NCBI RefSeq assembly: GCF_001598375.1
Contig: NZ_BCYV01000012.1
Coordinates: 1-64,000 of the forward strand
Source: Novosphingobium capsulatum NBRC 12533
GTDB lineage: Bacteria > Pseudomonadota > Alphaproteobacteria > Sphingomonadales > Sphingomonadaceae
Reading direction: 5' to 3'
Length of the DNA stretch: 64,000 nucleotides
Shown: positions 19,066 to 27,433 of the stretch, piece after piece
How positions within the stretch are numbered: the first letter of the stretch is position 1
Layout of the letters: every line of letters begins with the position of its first letter
Program-made: the position numbers and the translations under genes
Notes under the pieces: generated by a model
Database searches by the model: none
Told to the model about the DNA's origin: nothing
The model's input: only the letters and a program-made list of their open reading frames with translations

Positions 19066-20433
19066 ATGTCTGCATCTCCCCCCGGCGAAGCGCTGGCCCA
19101 TTCGTTGAAGCCGCGCCATGTCGCCATGATCTCGATCGGGGGCATCATCGGCGCGGGGATATTCGTGGGATCGAGCGCGGCGATCCACATTGCCGGGCCG
19201 GCCGTGCTGCTGACCTATGCGCTGTGTGGCATGCTGGTCTTCGTGATCATGCGCATGCTGGGCGAAATGGCCATGGCGCGCCCGGGCGTAGGCTCGTTCA
19301 CCGGCTATGCCGCGCTGGGGCTTGGCCCTTGGGCCGGGTTCACCACGGCCTGGCTCTATTACTATTTCTGGGTGATCACCATCGCGGTGGAGGCGATCGC
19401 CGGCGCCAACATGCTGATGCCGTTCATTCCCCTGCCGATGTGGGCGCTGGCCGCGCTGCTGATCGCCGCGATGACGCTGGTGAACCTGTTCTCGGTCAAG
19501 ACCTATGGCGAGTTCGAGTTCTGGTTCGCCTCGCTCAAGGTGATCACGATCATCGGCTTCATGGCGCTGGGATTGGCTTACATCTTTGGCTTCGGGCCGG
19601 GCCTGGCGCGGCTGACGGCTGGTTTTGCCAGCCATGGCGGCGCGTTTCCCATGGGGCTGGGCGCGGCGTTCACCGCCATTCCGGTGGTGATCTTTTCGAT
19701 GATGGGCTCGGAAGTGGCGACCATCGCTGCCGTGGAAACCGAAGACCCGGCGCGCAACATCGTGCGCGCGGCGCGCACCGTCACCTTGCGCATCATGTTC
19801 TTCTACATCGGCTCGATCGCGGTGATCCTGGCGATCCTGCCCTGGGCCAACGTGGTTTCGGGCAAGTCGCCGTTCGTGGCGGCACTGTCGATCATCAAGG
19901 TGCCAGGTGCGGAAGCGGTGATCGGTGCGGTGATCTTTACCGCGATCGTCTCGTGCCTCAATTCGGCGATCTACGTAACCTCGCGCATGCTGTTTGAAAT
20001 GGCGCAGCGCGGCGATGCCCCGGCAGCGTTCGGGCGGGTTTCGGCACGGCGCGTGCCAGCGCTGGGCATCATCGTTTCGGGCGTGGCCGGCTTTGCCGTG
20101 GTGCTGTCTTCGGTATTTTCGCCCGATGCGCTCTTCACCTTCCTGCTGCAATCGTCGGGCGCGACGATCCTGTGCGTCTATCTGCTGATTTCCCTGAGCC
20201 AGATCGCCCTGCGCCGCCGGCTCGACGCGGCCGGTGAGCAGTTGACGGTCAAGGTCTGGGCGTTTCCCGTGATTTCGTGGACGGCGGTGGGCGGGATCAT
20301 CGCCGTGCTGGTGATGATGGCGATGATGCCCGATCAACGCCTGCAGGTGGCGCTGAGCCTGGCGGTCTTTGCCGCCTGTGTCAGCGCCCATTTCCTGCGG
20401 CGGCAGCGCGCCCGCAACGCCCAGGTCGCCTGA
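19066..20433 (+). CDS. APC-family amino-acid permease
   Basis: A 455-residue inner-membrane transporter with about twelve hydrophobic segments. The N-terminal consensus of the APC superfamily is clear: LKPRHVAMISIGGIIGAGIF followed by GSSAAIHIAGPAVLL and GEMAMARPGVGSFTGYA. Closest in style to the GABA/aromatic/proline permeases (GabP, ProY, AnsP). The conserved EVATIAAVETEDPARNI lies in the middle. It starts two bases after the alcohol dehydrogenase stop, so the two are probably translated from one message. The substrate is not predictable; an amine or amino acid linked to the alcohol dehydrogenase is a guess. Confidence 0.92.
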   Translation: MSASPPGEALAHSLKPRHVAMISIGGIIGAGIFVGSSAAIHIAGPAVLLTYALCGMLVFVIMRMLGEMAMARPGVGSFTGYAALGLGPWAGFTTAWLYYYFWVITIAVEAIAGANMLMPFIPLPMWALAALLIAAMTLVNLFSVKTYGEFEFWFASLKVITIIGFMALGLAYIFGFGPGLARLTAGFASHGGAFPMGLGAAFTAIPVVIFSMMGSEVATIAAVETEDPARNIVRAARTVTLRIMFFYIGSIAVILAILPWANVVSGKSPFVAALSIIKVPGAEAVIGAVIFTAIVSCLNSAIYVTSRMLFEMAQRGDAPAAFGRVSARRVPALGIIVSGVAGFAVVLSSVFSPDALFTFLLQSSGATILCVYLLISLSQIALRRRLDAAGEQLTVKVWAFPVISWTAVGGIIAVLVMMAMMPDQRLQVALSLAVFAACVSAHFLRRQRARNAQVA

Positions 20434-20448
20434 TCGCGAGACCCATCG

Positions 20449-20491
20449 TGGCCGATCGCAACCAGGGCGACATCCCGTTTGCGATCGGCCA
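20449..20491. repeat. Perfect 13-base inverted repeat
   Basis: TGGCCGATCGCAA at 20449-20461 and TTGCGATCGGCCA at 20479-20491 are exact reverse complements across a 17-base loop, 16 bases after the permease stop. There is no T-run, so it is either a factor-independent stop without U-tract, an mRNA-stabilising hairpin or an operator for the DUF885 gene. Confidence 0.7.
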
Positions 20492-20650
20492 ACGACATGC
20501 TGGGATCGACCAGCGTCTTTGCTTTCAACCGCAACCATCCGCTATCGCGCGAAGGTGGTTGCCATTGCTGTGGCAGCCCTTCCCCCCCGCTGCCGCGCCC
20601 GGCGCCCCCCTCAATACGGGCGCGGCAGCCACTTTGTAACGGACTTGCCG

Positions 20651-22501
20651 ATGAACCGCCGCCACATCCTCAAGGCCGGCGCCGCCAGCGCCGGGCTGGC
20701 CGCCCTGTCGAGCCTGGGCACTGCCCGCGCCGCAACCACCGCTTCCACCATGCCTGCCAACGATGCGGCTTCCAGTTCCGGCGAAGACCGGCGGCTCAAT
20801 GCCCTGTTCGACAGCATGCTGGCCGATCAGCTGGCGCATTCGCCCGAAATGGCCACCGGGCTGGGCGTGGACAGCGGGGCGCATGCCGGCGCCAAGGCGC
20901 GTCTCGATGATCGCTCGCTCCACGCGTGGGAAGATGCCAAGGCCCGCACCGCGCGCGATCTGGCCGCCCTACGCAAGATCGATGCCGCCAAGCTGACCGG
21001 CAACAACCGCTGGAACTATGCCAGCATCCTCTATTCCACCCAGCTCAACGACACGATGAACCGCACCTTTGTCACGGTCGGTTCGCCCTATGTCGTCACG
21101 CAGTTGACCGGCTGCTATCAGCAGATCCCCGATTTCCTCGACAGCCAGCACACGATCGCCAATGCGGCCGATGCCGATGCCTATCTTTCGCGGCTGGACG
21201 CCTTTGCCACCGCGATCGACCAGGACAGTGCCGCCGTGCGCCACGACGTGGCCGCCGGCGTGGTGCCGCCCGATTTCATCCTGGCCAAGGCGCTCACCCA
21301 GCTCAAGGCGCTGCGCGACGTGCCGGCGGCGCAGTCCAACATGGTGTCGTCGATTGTCCACCGCACGGCGGAGCAGCACATCCCCGGCCAGTGGCAGGCC
21401 CGCGCCGAAGCCATCGTGGCCAAGCGCGTGCAACCCGCGCTCGATCGCCAGATCGCGCTGATGGAAAGCCTGCAGCCCAAGGCGGTGCACACCGCCGGGG
21501 TCGCCCGCCTGCCCAAGGGCGAGCAACTCTATCACCTGTCGCTACAGAGCTATACCACCAGCGACATGGCGCCGGAGGAAATCCACCGCACCGGCCTGGA
21601 ACTGATCGCGCAGCAAAGCGCGCAGGCCGATGCCATCCTCAAGAGCCAGGGCTATACCCAGGGTACCGTGGGCCAACGCCTGCGCGCGCTCTATGACGAT
21701 CCCAAGTTCCGCTATCCCAATACCGACGAAGGCAAGGACAAGCTGCTGGCCGACCTCAACCGCCAGGTCGAGGCGATGGAAGCGCGCCTGCCGCAGTATT
21801 TCGGCACCCTGCCCAAGACCAAGCTAGACATCCGCCGCGTGCCCAAGGCCACCGAGGCCGGCGCACCGGGCGGCTATTACCAGAATGGCTCGCTCGACGG
21901 CACGCGCCCCGGTGCCTATTACATCAACCTGCGCGACACCGCCGAAGTGCCGAGCTGGACGCTGCCCACGCTGACCTATCACGAAGGCGTGCCGGGCCAC
22001 CACCTGCAGCTGTCGCTGGCGCAGGAAGCCGGCCTGCCGACGCTGCGCAAGATCCAGTTCTTTTCCGGCTATGGCGAAGGCTGGGCGCTCTATGCCGAGC
22101 AGTTGGCGGTGGAGATGGGCGTTTATGAAAACGACCCGCTCGGCCATGTCGGCCAGCTGCACGACAGCATTTTCCGCGCCGTGCGCCTGGTGGTGGACAG
22201 CGGGATGCACGCCAAGGGCTGGAGCCGCGAACAGGCGGTGAAGTTCTATACCGACACGATCGGCGATCCCGAAACCATGGCGATCACCGAAGTGGAACGC
22301 TATTGCGTGTGGCCGGGCCAGGCGTGCAGCTACATGCTGGGCAAGCTCGACTGGCTGCGCCTGCGTGCCAAGGCGCGCGCGGCGCTGGGCAGCAAGTTCG
22401 ATATCCGCACGTTCCACGATGCCGGCCTGCTGCCCGGCGCAATGCCGCTGCCAGTGCTGGACCAGTGCATCGACGGCTATATCGCCGCCGCACAGGCCTG
22501 A
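20651..22501 (+). CDS. Exported DUF885-family protein
   Basis: A 616-residue protein of the DUF885 family, widespread in sphingomonads and xanthomonads and related to metallopeptidases. The N-terminus MNRRHILKAGAASAGLAALS is a twin-arginine export signal ending near ARA, and the ATG at 20651 places it correctly; the open frame begins earlier at 20369. The C-terminal half has the family motif TYHEGVPGHHLQ, with His/Glu residues able to bind zinc, and GYGEGWALYAEQLAVEMG. A peptidase role is inferred from that fold relation; no substrate is known. A palindrome follows at 22527. Confidence 0.88.
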   Translation: MNRRHILKAGAASAGLAALSSLGTARAATTASTMPANDAASSSGEDRRLNALFDSMLADQLAHSPEMATGLGVDSGAHAGAKARLDDRSLHAWEDAKARTARDLAALRKIDAAKLTGNNRWNYASILYSTQLNDTMNRTFVTVGSPYVVTQLTGCYQQIPDFLDSQHTIANAADADAYLSRLDAFATAIDQDSAAVRHDVAAGVVPPDFILAKALTQLKALRDVPAAQSNMVSSIVHRTAEQHIPGQWQARAEAIVAKRVQPALDRQIALMESLQPKAVHTAGVARLPKGEQLYHLSLQSYTTSDMAPEEIHRTGLELIAQQSAQADAILKSQGYTQGTVGQRLRALYDDPKFRYPNTDEGKDKLLADLNRQVEAMEARLPQYFGTLPKTKLDIRRVPKATEAGAPGGYYQNGSLDGTRPGAYYINLRDTAEVPSWTLPTLTYHEGVPGHHLQLSLAQEAGLPTLRKIQFFSGYGEGWALYAEQLAVEMGVYENDPLGHVGQLHDSIFRAVRLVVDSGMHAKGWSREQAVKFYTDTIGDPETMAITEVERYCVWPGQACSYMLGKLDWLRLRAKARAALGSKFDIRTFHDAGLLPGAMPLPVLDQCIDGYIAAAQA

Positions 22502-22526
22502 TCAGGCTGGGCAGATCGGGATAAAT

Positions 22527-22553
22527 AGGGCCCCGGACATGATCCGGGGCCCT
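22527..22553. repeat. Palindromic element, CCCCGGA-N5-TCCGGGG type
   Basis: AGGGCCCCGGA-CATGA-TCCGGGGCCCT is a perfect 11-base inverted repeat between convergent genes. Its core is the same as that of the element at 62474-62561. It probably acts as a bidirectional terminator and belongs to a dispersed REP-like family. Confidence 0.75.
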
Positions 22554-22570
22554 ACGCTCCGCCGCCCCCG

Positions 22571-23461
22571 TCACTCATCCCACGGCGGAATTTCCCCTGC
22601 GCCCACCTTGCTCGACGTGCCGAGCAGGAACCCGCCATAGACCTCGGTCGCATCGGGATAGGCCTTGTTCATTGCCGCAGCGATCTCTGCCGACGAATGG
22701 CTGGCGGCACGCGCGGCCACGAACGTCTTGATATAGTCCCGCGTCCAGCCGATCGCGCCATTGTCGTTGGCCGCGCCGGGGTGGCGATGCCCAGCGATCA
22801 CCGTCACCGGATGCAGCGCATCAAGGCGGTCGAGCGTGGCGAGCCAGGCCGCATAGCGCGCCGGCGTATGTTCACCCAGCCACACGTGCACGCCATTGTA
22901 GAGCACGTCTCCCGCCACCAGGGTGCGCGCCTGGGCATCCCACACCACGGTCGAATCAACATGATCGCCCTGCATCGGCCCCAGCACCTGCAGGCGATGC
23001 CCGTCCAGATCGATGCTGTCGCCGGTCATCGCCACCGGTTGCACCGGGCGGCGGGGCGCGTTGGTGCCCAATTGCCCGCTCCAGCGCTTGAACTTGATCG
23101 GGATGGACCGGGCCATATCGCGCGCCGCCACCGGATTGGCCACGATCTGCGCATCGGGAAAGGCATCGGCCAGCACATCCAGCCCGAAGAAGTGATCGGG
23201 ATGATCATGCGTGATCACGATGGTCTGCAGATGCTTGCCGCTATCAAGCACGGCAGCAGCGACGCGATAGGCATCGGATCGGGCAAACGGCACATCGACC
23301 AAGACCGCGTTCTTGTCTCCCTTGATCAGGGTGACATTGGCAAACATGCTGATCGGGCCGGTGGGAATGACCTCGTATTGCAGCGGTTTTTCCGCTGATT
23401 GGGCCAGGGCCGGTGTCGCGCCCAGCAGCGCTGCGGCCAACATGAACATAGGCATCTTCAT
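22571..23461 (-). CDS. Exported metallo-beta-lactamase-fold hydrolase
   Basis: A 296-residue MBL-fold protein. AAGGAG lies 9 bases ahead of the ATG at 23461, which starts the signal peptide MKMPMFMLAAALLGATPALA; the longer frame to 23563 is discarded. Zinc ligands are visible as THDHPDH (HxHxDH), QGDHVDST, AGDVLYNGV and AGHRHPGAA. The protein should work in the periplasm. It is the last gene of the minus-strand operon headed by a cytochrome and a VAO-type flavoprotein, so a lactone, ester or thioester hydrolysis on an oxidised aromatic is possible. Not close to any named lactamase as far as I can tell. Confidence 0.87.
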   Translation of the reverse strand: MKMPMFMLAAALLGATPALAQSAEKPLQYEVIPTGPISMFANVTLIKGDKNAVLVDVPFARSDAYRVAAAVLDSGKHLQTIVITHDHPDHFFGLDVLADAFPDAQIVANPVAARDMARSIPIKFKRWSGQLGTNAPRRPVQPVAMTGDSIDLDGHRLQVLGPMQGDHVDSTVVWDAQARTLVAGDVLYNGVHVWLGEHTPARYAAWLATLDRLDALHPVTVIAGHRHPGAANDNGAIGWTRDYIKTFVAARAASHSSAEIAAAMNKAYPDATEVYGGFLLGTSSKVGAGEIPPWDE

Positions 23462-23493
23462 GATAGAGGTCTCCTTCCACGCGCGGACGTTTT

Positions 23494-24243
23494 TCAATGC
23501 GCCGTCTGCCCGCCATCGATCACGAACAGCGCGCCGTTGCAGAAGCTGGCGGCATCGGAACACAGGTGCAGCACGGTGCCGGCCACTTCCTCGGGCGCGC
23601 CGGCCCGGCCCGATACGTTGTGGGCAAAGAACGCCTGCCTGAAATCGTCGCTATCGAGCCAGGCCTGCGTCATCGGTGTGGCGATGAAACCGGGCGCGAT
23701 GGCGTTGATGCGGATATGGCGCGCCGAATATTCCACCGCCGCCGCCTTGGTCAGGCCCACCACCGCGTGCTTGGCGGCAACATAGTGCGCCATGTTGGGA
23801 TCGGCGACGAGCCCGGCGACCGAGGCGGTGTTGACGATCGCCCCACCGCCGATGCTGAGGAAATGGCGGATCTGCGCCTGCATGGCATAGAATACGCCCT
23901 TGATATCGACATCAAAGATCAGGTCGAGGTTTTCGGGCGGCACTTCATGGAAGGGCAGCGGCGGCGGCAGCACGCCGGCGTTGTTGAATGCCATGTCGAG
24001 CGAACCATAGGTATCGAGCGCCAAGGCCACGAGATCGGCATGGACACGCGCATCGCGCACGTCGGCCTTGCGGAAGGTGGCGCGGCCCCCAGCACCGACG
24101 ATGGCTTGCGCGATCCGGGCCGCATCCTCGTTCCAGTCACCGATCACCACGGCGGCCCCTTCGCGGGCAAAGGCGGCGGCGGTGGCCGCGCCGATGCCAG
24201 TGGCGCCGCCGGTGATCACCACGGTCTTTCCGGTAAAACGCAT
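23494..24243 (-). CDS. Short-chain dehydrogenase/reductase
   Basis: A 249-residue classical SDR. Features: NAD(P)-binding ITGGATGIGAATAAAFAREG, a following acidic position (GDWNEDA) suggesting NAD preference, the FNNAGV motif, Ser in NTASVAG, and the catalytic YVAAK at about residue 156. Its ATG shares a base with the stop of the flavoprotein gene (TGATG), so both are translated together. A likely role is oxidation of the alcohol made by the VAO-type enzyme. The substrate is not readable. Confidence 0.9.
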   Translation of the reverse strand: MRFTGKTVVITGGATGIGAATAAAFAREGAAVVIGDWNEDAARIAQAIVGAGGRATFRKADVRDARVHADLVALALDTYGSLDMAFNNAGVLPPPLPFHEVPPENLDLIFDVDIKGVFYAMQAQIRHFLSIGGGAIVNTASVAGLVADPNMAHYVAAKHAVVGLTKAAAVEYSARHIRINAIAPGFIATPMTQAWLDSDDFRQAFFAHNVSGRAGAPEEVAGTVLHLCSDAASFCNGALFVIDGGQTAH

Positions 24244-25868
24244 CAGAAGATCCCCGATTTGCCAGGCGCGAGAATCCCGTTGGGATCGATCGCGTGCTTG
24301 AGTGTTGCGTTGAAGCGGCGGTTCACCTCGCCATATTGCTGCGCCACCAGGTCCATCGAATTGACCCCGGTGCGATAACTGGCCCAGCCCTGTGCGCCAA
24401 AGCGCACCACCAGTTCCTTGTAGCAGTCATCGGCGCGCTGGTGCTCGGCCGCATCGGCCTTGTCGAACAGCAGGGCGATGATGTGGTGCAGGTCGCGCCA
24501 GCCGATCGCGTAGGCGGCGGTATAGTCGAAGCCGTGGCGCGATACGATTTCGCGCGCCAGCGCCGTCTGCCGCTGTGCCTCCACCCCGCGCGCTGCGGCC
24601 ACTGGCGCAAACCAGGCCAGACCCCCACCCGATCCGCGCCAGCGCAACAGGCCGATCTCGTCGAGGTTGAGTCCACCTTGCATCAGGGTCTGGTGGTGGT
24701 GAAACCAGGGGTTGTCGCCCATTTCGGCCGCCGTCAGCACTTCGCCGCCGCTGGCGGTGAGGCTGGCGCGGATGATCGGCTCTACCCCCGCGATCGTCTG
24801 GTCGGTGCCATAGAGCGCGAAATAGGTGTTCCACATGCCCAGGCCATTGGCCTTGGCCGCTTTCTTGACGCTGTCATCGTCGAGCGGGGCGCCATCAGGC
24901 ACAATCTCGTTGCGCCGCTTGAACATGGCGAGCTGATAGCTTGCGCTCATCATCAGGTTGCAGTTGGCCACCAGGTTCGACACGCGCAGCGGGCGCATCG
25001 CCTCGATGATGCGGGGCACGTCGGCCATGTCGCCATGGCGCACCATGAACGGCTTGTAGACCGGCGGCCTGGGCATCAGCCACATGCCCATCTTGGTAAC
25101 GATGCCAAAGTTGGATTGGGTGAACAGCCCGTCGAGATAGGGGCCATAGCCCCACTTGAACGCCTGCCAGGCCGTGCTGCCCTTGATGCTGCCCATGCCG
25201 GTGCGCATCACCTCGCCACTGGGCAGCACCACTTCCATGCCGCACTGGAACATGAAGTGTTCGCCATAGGGCGTGTACCCCACCCCGCGATCGAGCGTAT
25301 TGCCCACCGGCGAGGCGATCGGGCCGACCGTGGGCACATCGATCCACAGCGGGATCTTGTTGTCGTCGAGATAGTCCTTGAGCTGCTGATAGGTGACGCC
25401 CGGCTCCAGCAGGCAGGTGCCAAGCTCGGCATCGACCTCCAGAATGCGGTTCATCCGCTTGAGATCGAGCACGACCTGCCCCGGCGTGGCCGGAGACGTC
25501 ATGCCATAGCCCATGTTCTTGCCGGTCGAGACGGTCCACAGCGGCTGGCGATACTGGTTGGCGATGCGCACGATCGCCTGCACTTCTTCCAGCGATTGCG
25601 GGCAGACCGCACCCACCGGTTTGTAGCGGTGCGCCGGATCGGGGATGTAGGCCTTTTCGTAGGGGGCCACGGCGTCTTCATCGCCAAATACCCATTCCGC
25701 CCCGACGACACCGCGAAAGGCCTTCATCGCGCCGGTAAAGTCCGCCATGCTGCGTCCCGGGGCGAGCGGTGCCGGGCTGGCGGCGCTGGCCCCGGTGCCC
25801 AGGCCAATGCTGGCGGCACCGACCAGGCCGGCGCCCAGCAGGCCACGGCGATCGAGATCGAGGCTCAT
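24243..25868 (-). CDS. VAO/p-cresol methylhydroxylase-type flavoprotein, Tat-exported
   Basis: A 541-residue FAD-linked oxidase of the vanillyl-alcohol-oxidase/4-cresol dehydrogenase family. The start at 25868 gives the twin-arginine signal DRRGLLGAGLVGAASIGLG. The FAD domain follows with VSTGKNMGYG and the P-loop-like PVGNTLDRGVGYTPYGEH. The cap domain ends in GWASYRTGVNSMD and the family tail DPNGILAPGKSGIF. Such enzymes oxidise the benzylic carbon of 4-alkylphenols. The upstream gene encodes a small cytochrome c overlapping by ATGA, the arrangement of flavocytochromes such as PchF/PchC and eugenol hydroxylase, so electrons go to cytochrome rather than oxygen. I did not locate the residue for covalent FAD. 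Confidence 0.9.
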   Translation of the reverse strand: MSLDLDRRGLLGAGLVGAASIGLGTGASAASPAPLAPGRSMADFTGAMKAFRGVVGAEWVFGDEDAVAPYEKAYIPDPAHRYKPVGAVCPQSLEEVQAIVRIANQYRQPLWTVSTGKNMGYGMTSPATPGQVVLDLKRMNRILEVDAELGTCLLEPGVTYQQLKDYLDDNKIPLWIDVPTVGPIASPVGNTLDRGVGYTPYGEHFMFQCGMEVVLPSGEVMRTGMGSIKGSTAWQAFKWGYGPYLDGLFTQSNFGIVTKMGMWLMPRPPVYKPFMVRHGDMADVPRIIEAMRPLRVSNLVANCNLMMSASYQLAMFKRRNEIVPDGAPLDDDSVKKAAKANGLGMWNTYFALYGTDQTIAGVEPIIRASLTASGGEVLTAAEMGDNPWFHHHQTLMQGGLNLDEIGLLRWRGSGGGLAWFAPVAAARGVEAQRQTALAREIVSRHGFDYTAAYAIGWRDLHHIIALLFDKADAAEHQRADDCYKELVVRFGAQGWASYRTGVNSMDLVAQQYGEVNRRFNATLKHAIDPNGILAPGKSGIF

Positions 25869-26227
25869 TGTCCGTGCTCCTCCTTGCGGGCCGGGCTTTG
25901 CGAAACCCATTGCGACAGGGCATCGAGTTCGGCGGGGGTAATTTCGGTAGGGCGGAACGCCGGCATCGCGTTTTGCCCGTGGCGCACGATATAGCGGACA
26001 GCCTCGGCCGGCAGGCCACGCCCCAGGATGATCGGGCCCACGTTGCGGCCATGGCAATAGCCGCAAACCTTGGCATAGACCTGTTCCGGGCTACGCTGGG
26101 GCAAGACTTTACCCAGTGCCTGGCGCACGGGTAGAGCCACAGCCGGAGCGCCTCCTTGCTGGGCAAGCGCGGGCGTCGCCGGCAGCGGCAGGGCAGCCGC
26201 CAGCATGATCAGCATGGACCTTGTCAT
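25865..26227 (-). CDS. Cytochrome c subunit of the flavocytochrome
   Basis: A 120-residue exported c-type cytochrome. Signal peptide MTRSMLIMLAAALPLPATPA; haem site CGYCH at residues 55-59; axial Met88 in NAMPAF. Two tandem ATGs exist at 26230 and 26227; the second has the better distance from AAGAGG. Its stop overlaps the flavoprotein start. By analogy with the cytochrome subunits of 4-cresol dehydrogenase and eugenol hydroxylase it should accept electrons from the flavin in the periplasm. Confidence 0.9.
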   Translation of the reverse strand: MTRSMLIMLAAALPLPATPALAQQGGAPAVALPVRQALGKVLPQRSPEQVYAKVCGYCHGRNVGPIILGRGLPAEAVRYIVRHGQNAMPAFRPTEITPAELDALSQWVSQSPARKEEHGQ

Positions 26228-26372
26228 CATCCCCTCTTGTCTGCCGGGCCGCGCGTTTGTGCCTGCGCGTGCCCTGCCCTTTAGGGTGTATCCCCCGCCC
26301 CGCCCGCGCGCCACGGCCAGCGGCAGCCAGCGTTTCACGCGGTGAAAACAGCGCGCACAGCGCAGACAGGGC

Positions 26373-26397
26373 GATCGATCCACGCTATGGATCGATC
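26373..26397. promoter_or_regulatory. Palindromic operator ahead of the LysR gene
   Basis: GATCGATCCA-CGCTA-TGGATCGATC is a perfect 10-base inverted repeat, 28 bases before the LysR start and in the divergent region facing the cytochrome/flavoprotein operon. Its centre is ATC-N9-GAT, the half-site spacing known for NodD boxes. A related copy lies at 27332. Confidence 0.65.
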
Positions 26398-26424
26398 ATC
26401 CCTCAAACTATCGACGAATGGCAG

Positions 26425-27333
26425 ATGCGCTTCAAAGGTCTCGATCTCAACCTTCTGGCCGCATTCGACGTGCTGCTGGAAAGCCGCAGCGTTTCGGCCG
26501 CCGCACGGCAGATGAACCTGAGCCAGCCGGCGATGAGCGCGGCGCTGACCCGCCTGCGCGAATACTTTGCCGACGAGCTGCTGGTGGTTCAGGGCAAGCG
26601 CATGTACCCGACCGCCTTTGCCGAGGCGCTGGTGCCACAGGTGCGCGATACCCTGCGATCGGTCGAGGCGATGTTGGCTGCCTCCAACCGGTTTGATCCG
26701 GCGACCACGCAGCGCACGTTCCGCCTTGTGGCGTCGGACTATGTCGTGACCGCCGTGCTTGCCCCCCTGCTGCAGGCCTTGCCGCGCCTGGCGCCTGGCC
26801 TGCGCATCGAACTGGTGCTGCCCAGCGACGCTGCCCATACCGAACTGCGCGAGGGACGCGCCGACCTGCTGATCGCGCCGGAACAATTCATCCTGTCGGA
26901 CCATCCCAGCGAATTGCTGTGCGAGGAACGCCACGTGGTGATCGGCTCCAGCCACAACGCCGCCTTTGCCGACGGCGGCCCCAGCCTGGAGGCATTTCTG
27001 ACCGCCGGCCATGTCTCGGTGCGGATCGGCGCCTTGCGCGATCATGCCTTTGCCGATCGCCAGCTCAACCAGATGGGACTGGAACGCCGGATCGAGATCG
27101 AGGTGCCTTCGTTCAGCACGATCCCGTGGGTGTTGATGGACACGCAGCGCCTGGCGGTTATTCAGGAGCGGCTGGCCCGCCGCCTGATCGCGGCCTTTCC
27201 GCTGGCGATGGCGCCGCTGCCGTTCGCGTTTCAGCCGATGCGCGAAATGGTGCAATATCACCGCACGCGCAGCAGCGACGAGGGGCTGCGCTGGCTGATG
27301 GCCCGCCTGCGCGAAGTGGCCTATCGAAGTTGA
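26425..27333 (+). CDS. LysR-family regulator, NodD type
   Basis: A 302-residue LysR regulator. It begins MRFKGLDLNLLAAFDVLLES with the helix-turn-helix VSAAARQMNLSQPAMSAALT and LREYFADELLVVQG, which is the pattern of NodD/NahR/SyrM-like members. The effector domain includes RTFRLVASDYV and GRADLLIAPEQ. The ATG at 26425 fits the family start; the open frame begins at 26221. It stands between two oppositely oriented catabolic operons, with related palindromes on both sides, so it is the obvious regulator of both, presumably sensing an aromatic. No effector can be named. Confidence 0.93.
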   Translation: MRFKGLDLNLLAAFDVLLESRSVSAAARQMNLSQPAMSAALTRLREYFADELLVVQGKRMYPTAFAEALVPQVRDTLRSVEAMLAASNRFDPATTQRTFRLVASDYVVTAVLAPLLQALPRLAPGLRIELVLPSDAAHTELREGRADLLIAPEQFILSDHPSELLCEERHVVIGSSHNAAFADGGPSLEAFLTAGHVSVRIGALRDHAFADRQLNQMGLERRIEIEVPSFSTIPWVLMDTQRLAVIQERLARRLIAAFPLAMAPLPFAFQPMREMVQYHRTRSSDEGLRWLMARLREVAYRS

Positions 27334-27367
27334 TCCATTCCATGGATGGATGATGATCAAAACAATC
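27332..27367. promoter_or_regulatory. Second ATC-N9-GAT operator, ahead of the monooxygenase operon
   Basis: GATCCATTCCATGGATGGAT at 27332-27351 contains the ATC-N9-GAT core. Aligned with 26377-26412, about 25 of 36 positions agree, including the downstream GAT and AAA blocks. It lies 67-102 bases ahead of the GTG start at 27434. Confidence 0.6.
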
Positions 27368-27433
27368 TAGTATCCAAATTCGTATTCACCCCTAGGATGC
27401 AGGTCATAACCAGCCCTTGGGGAGAGACCTGAC

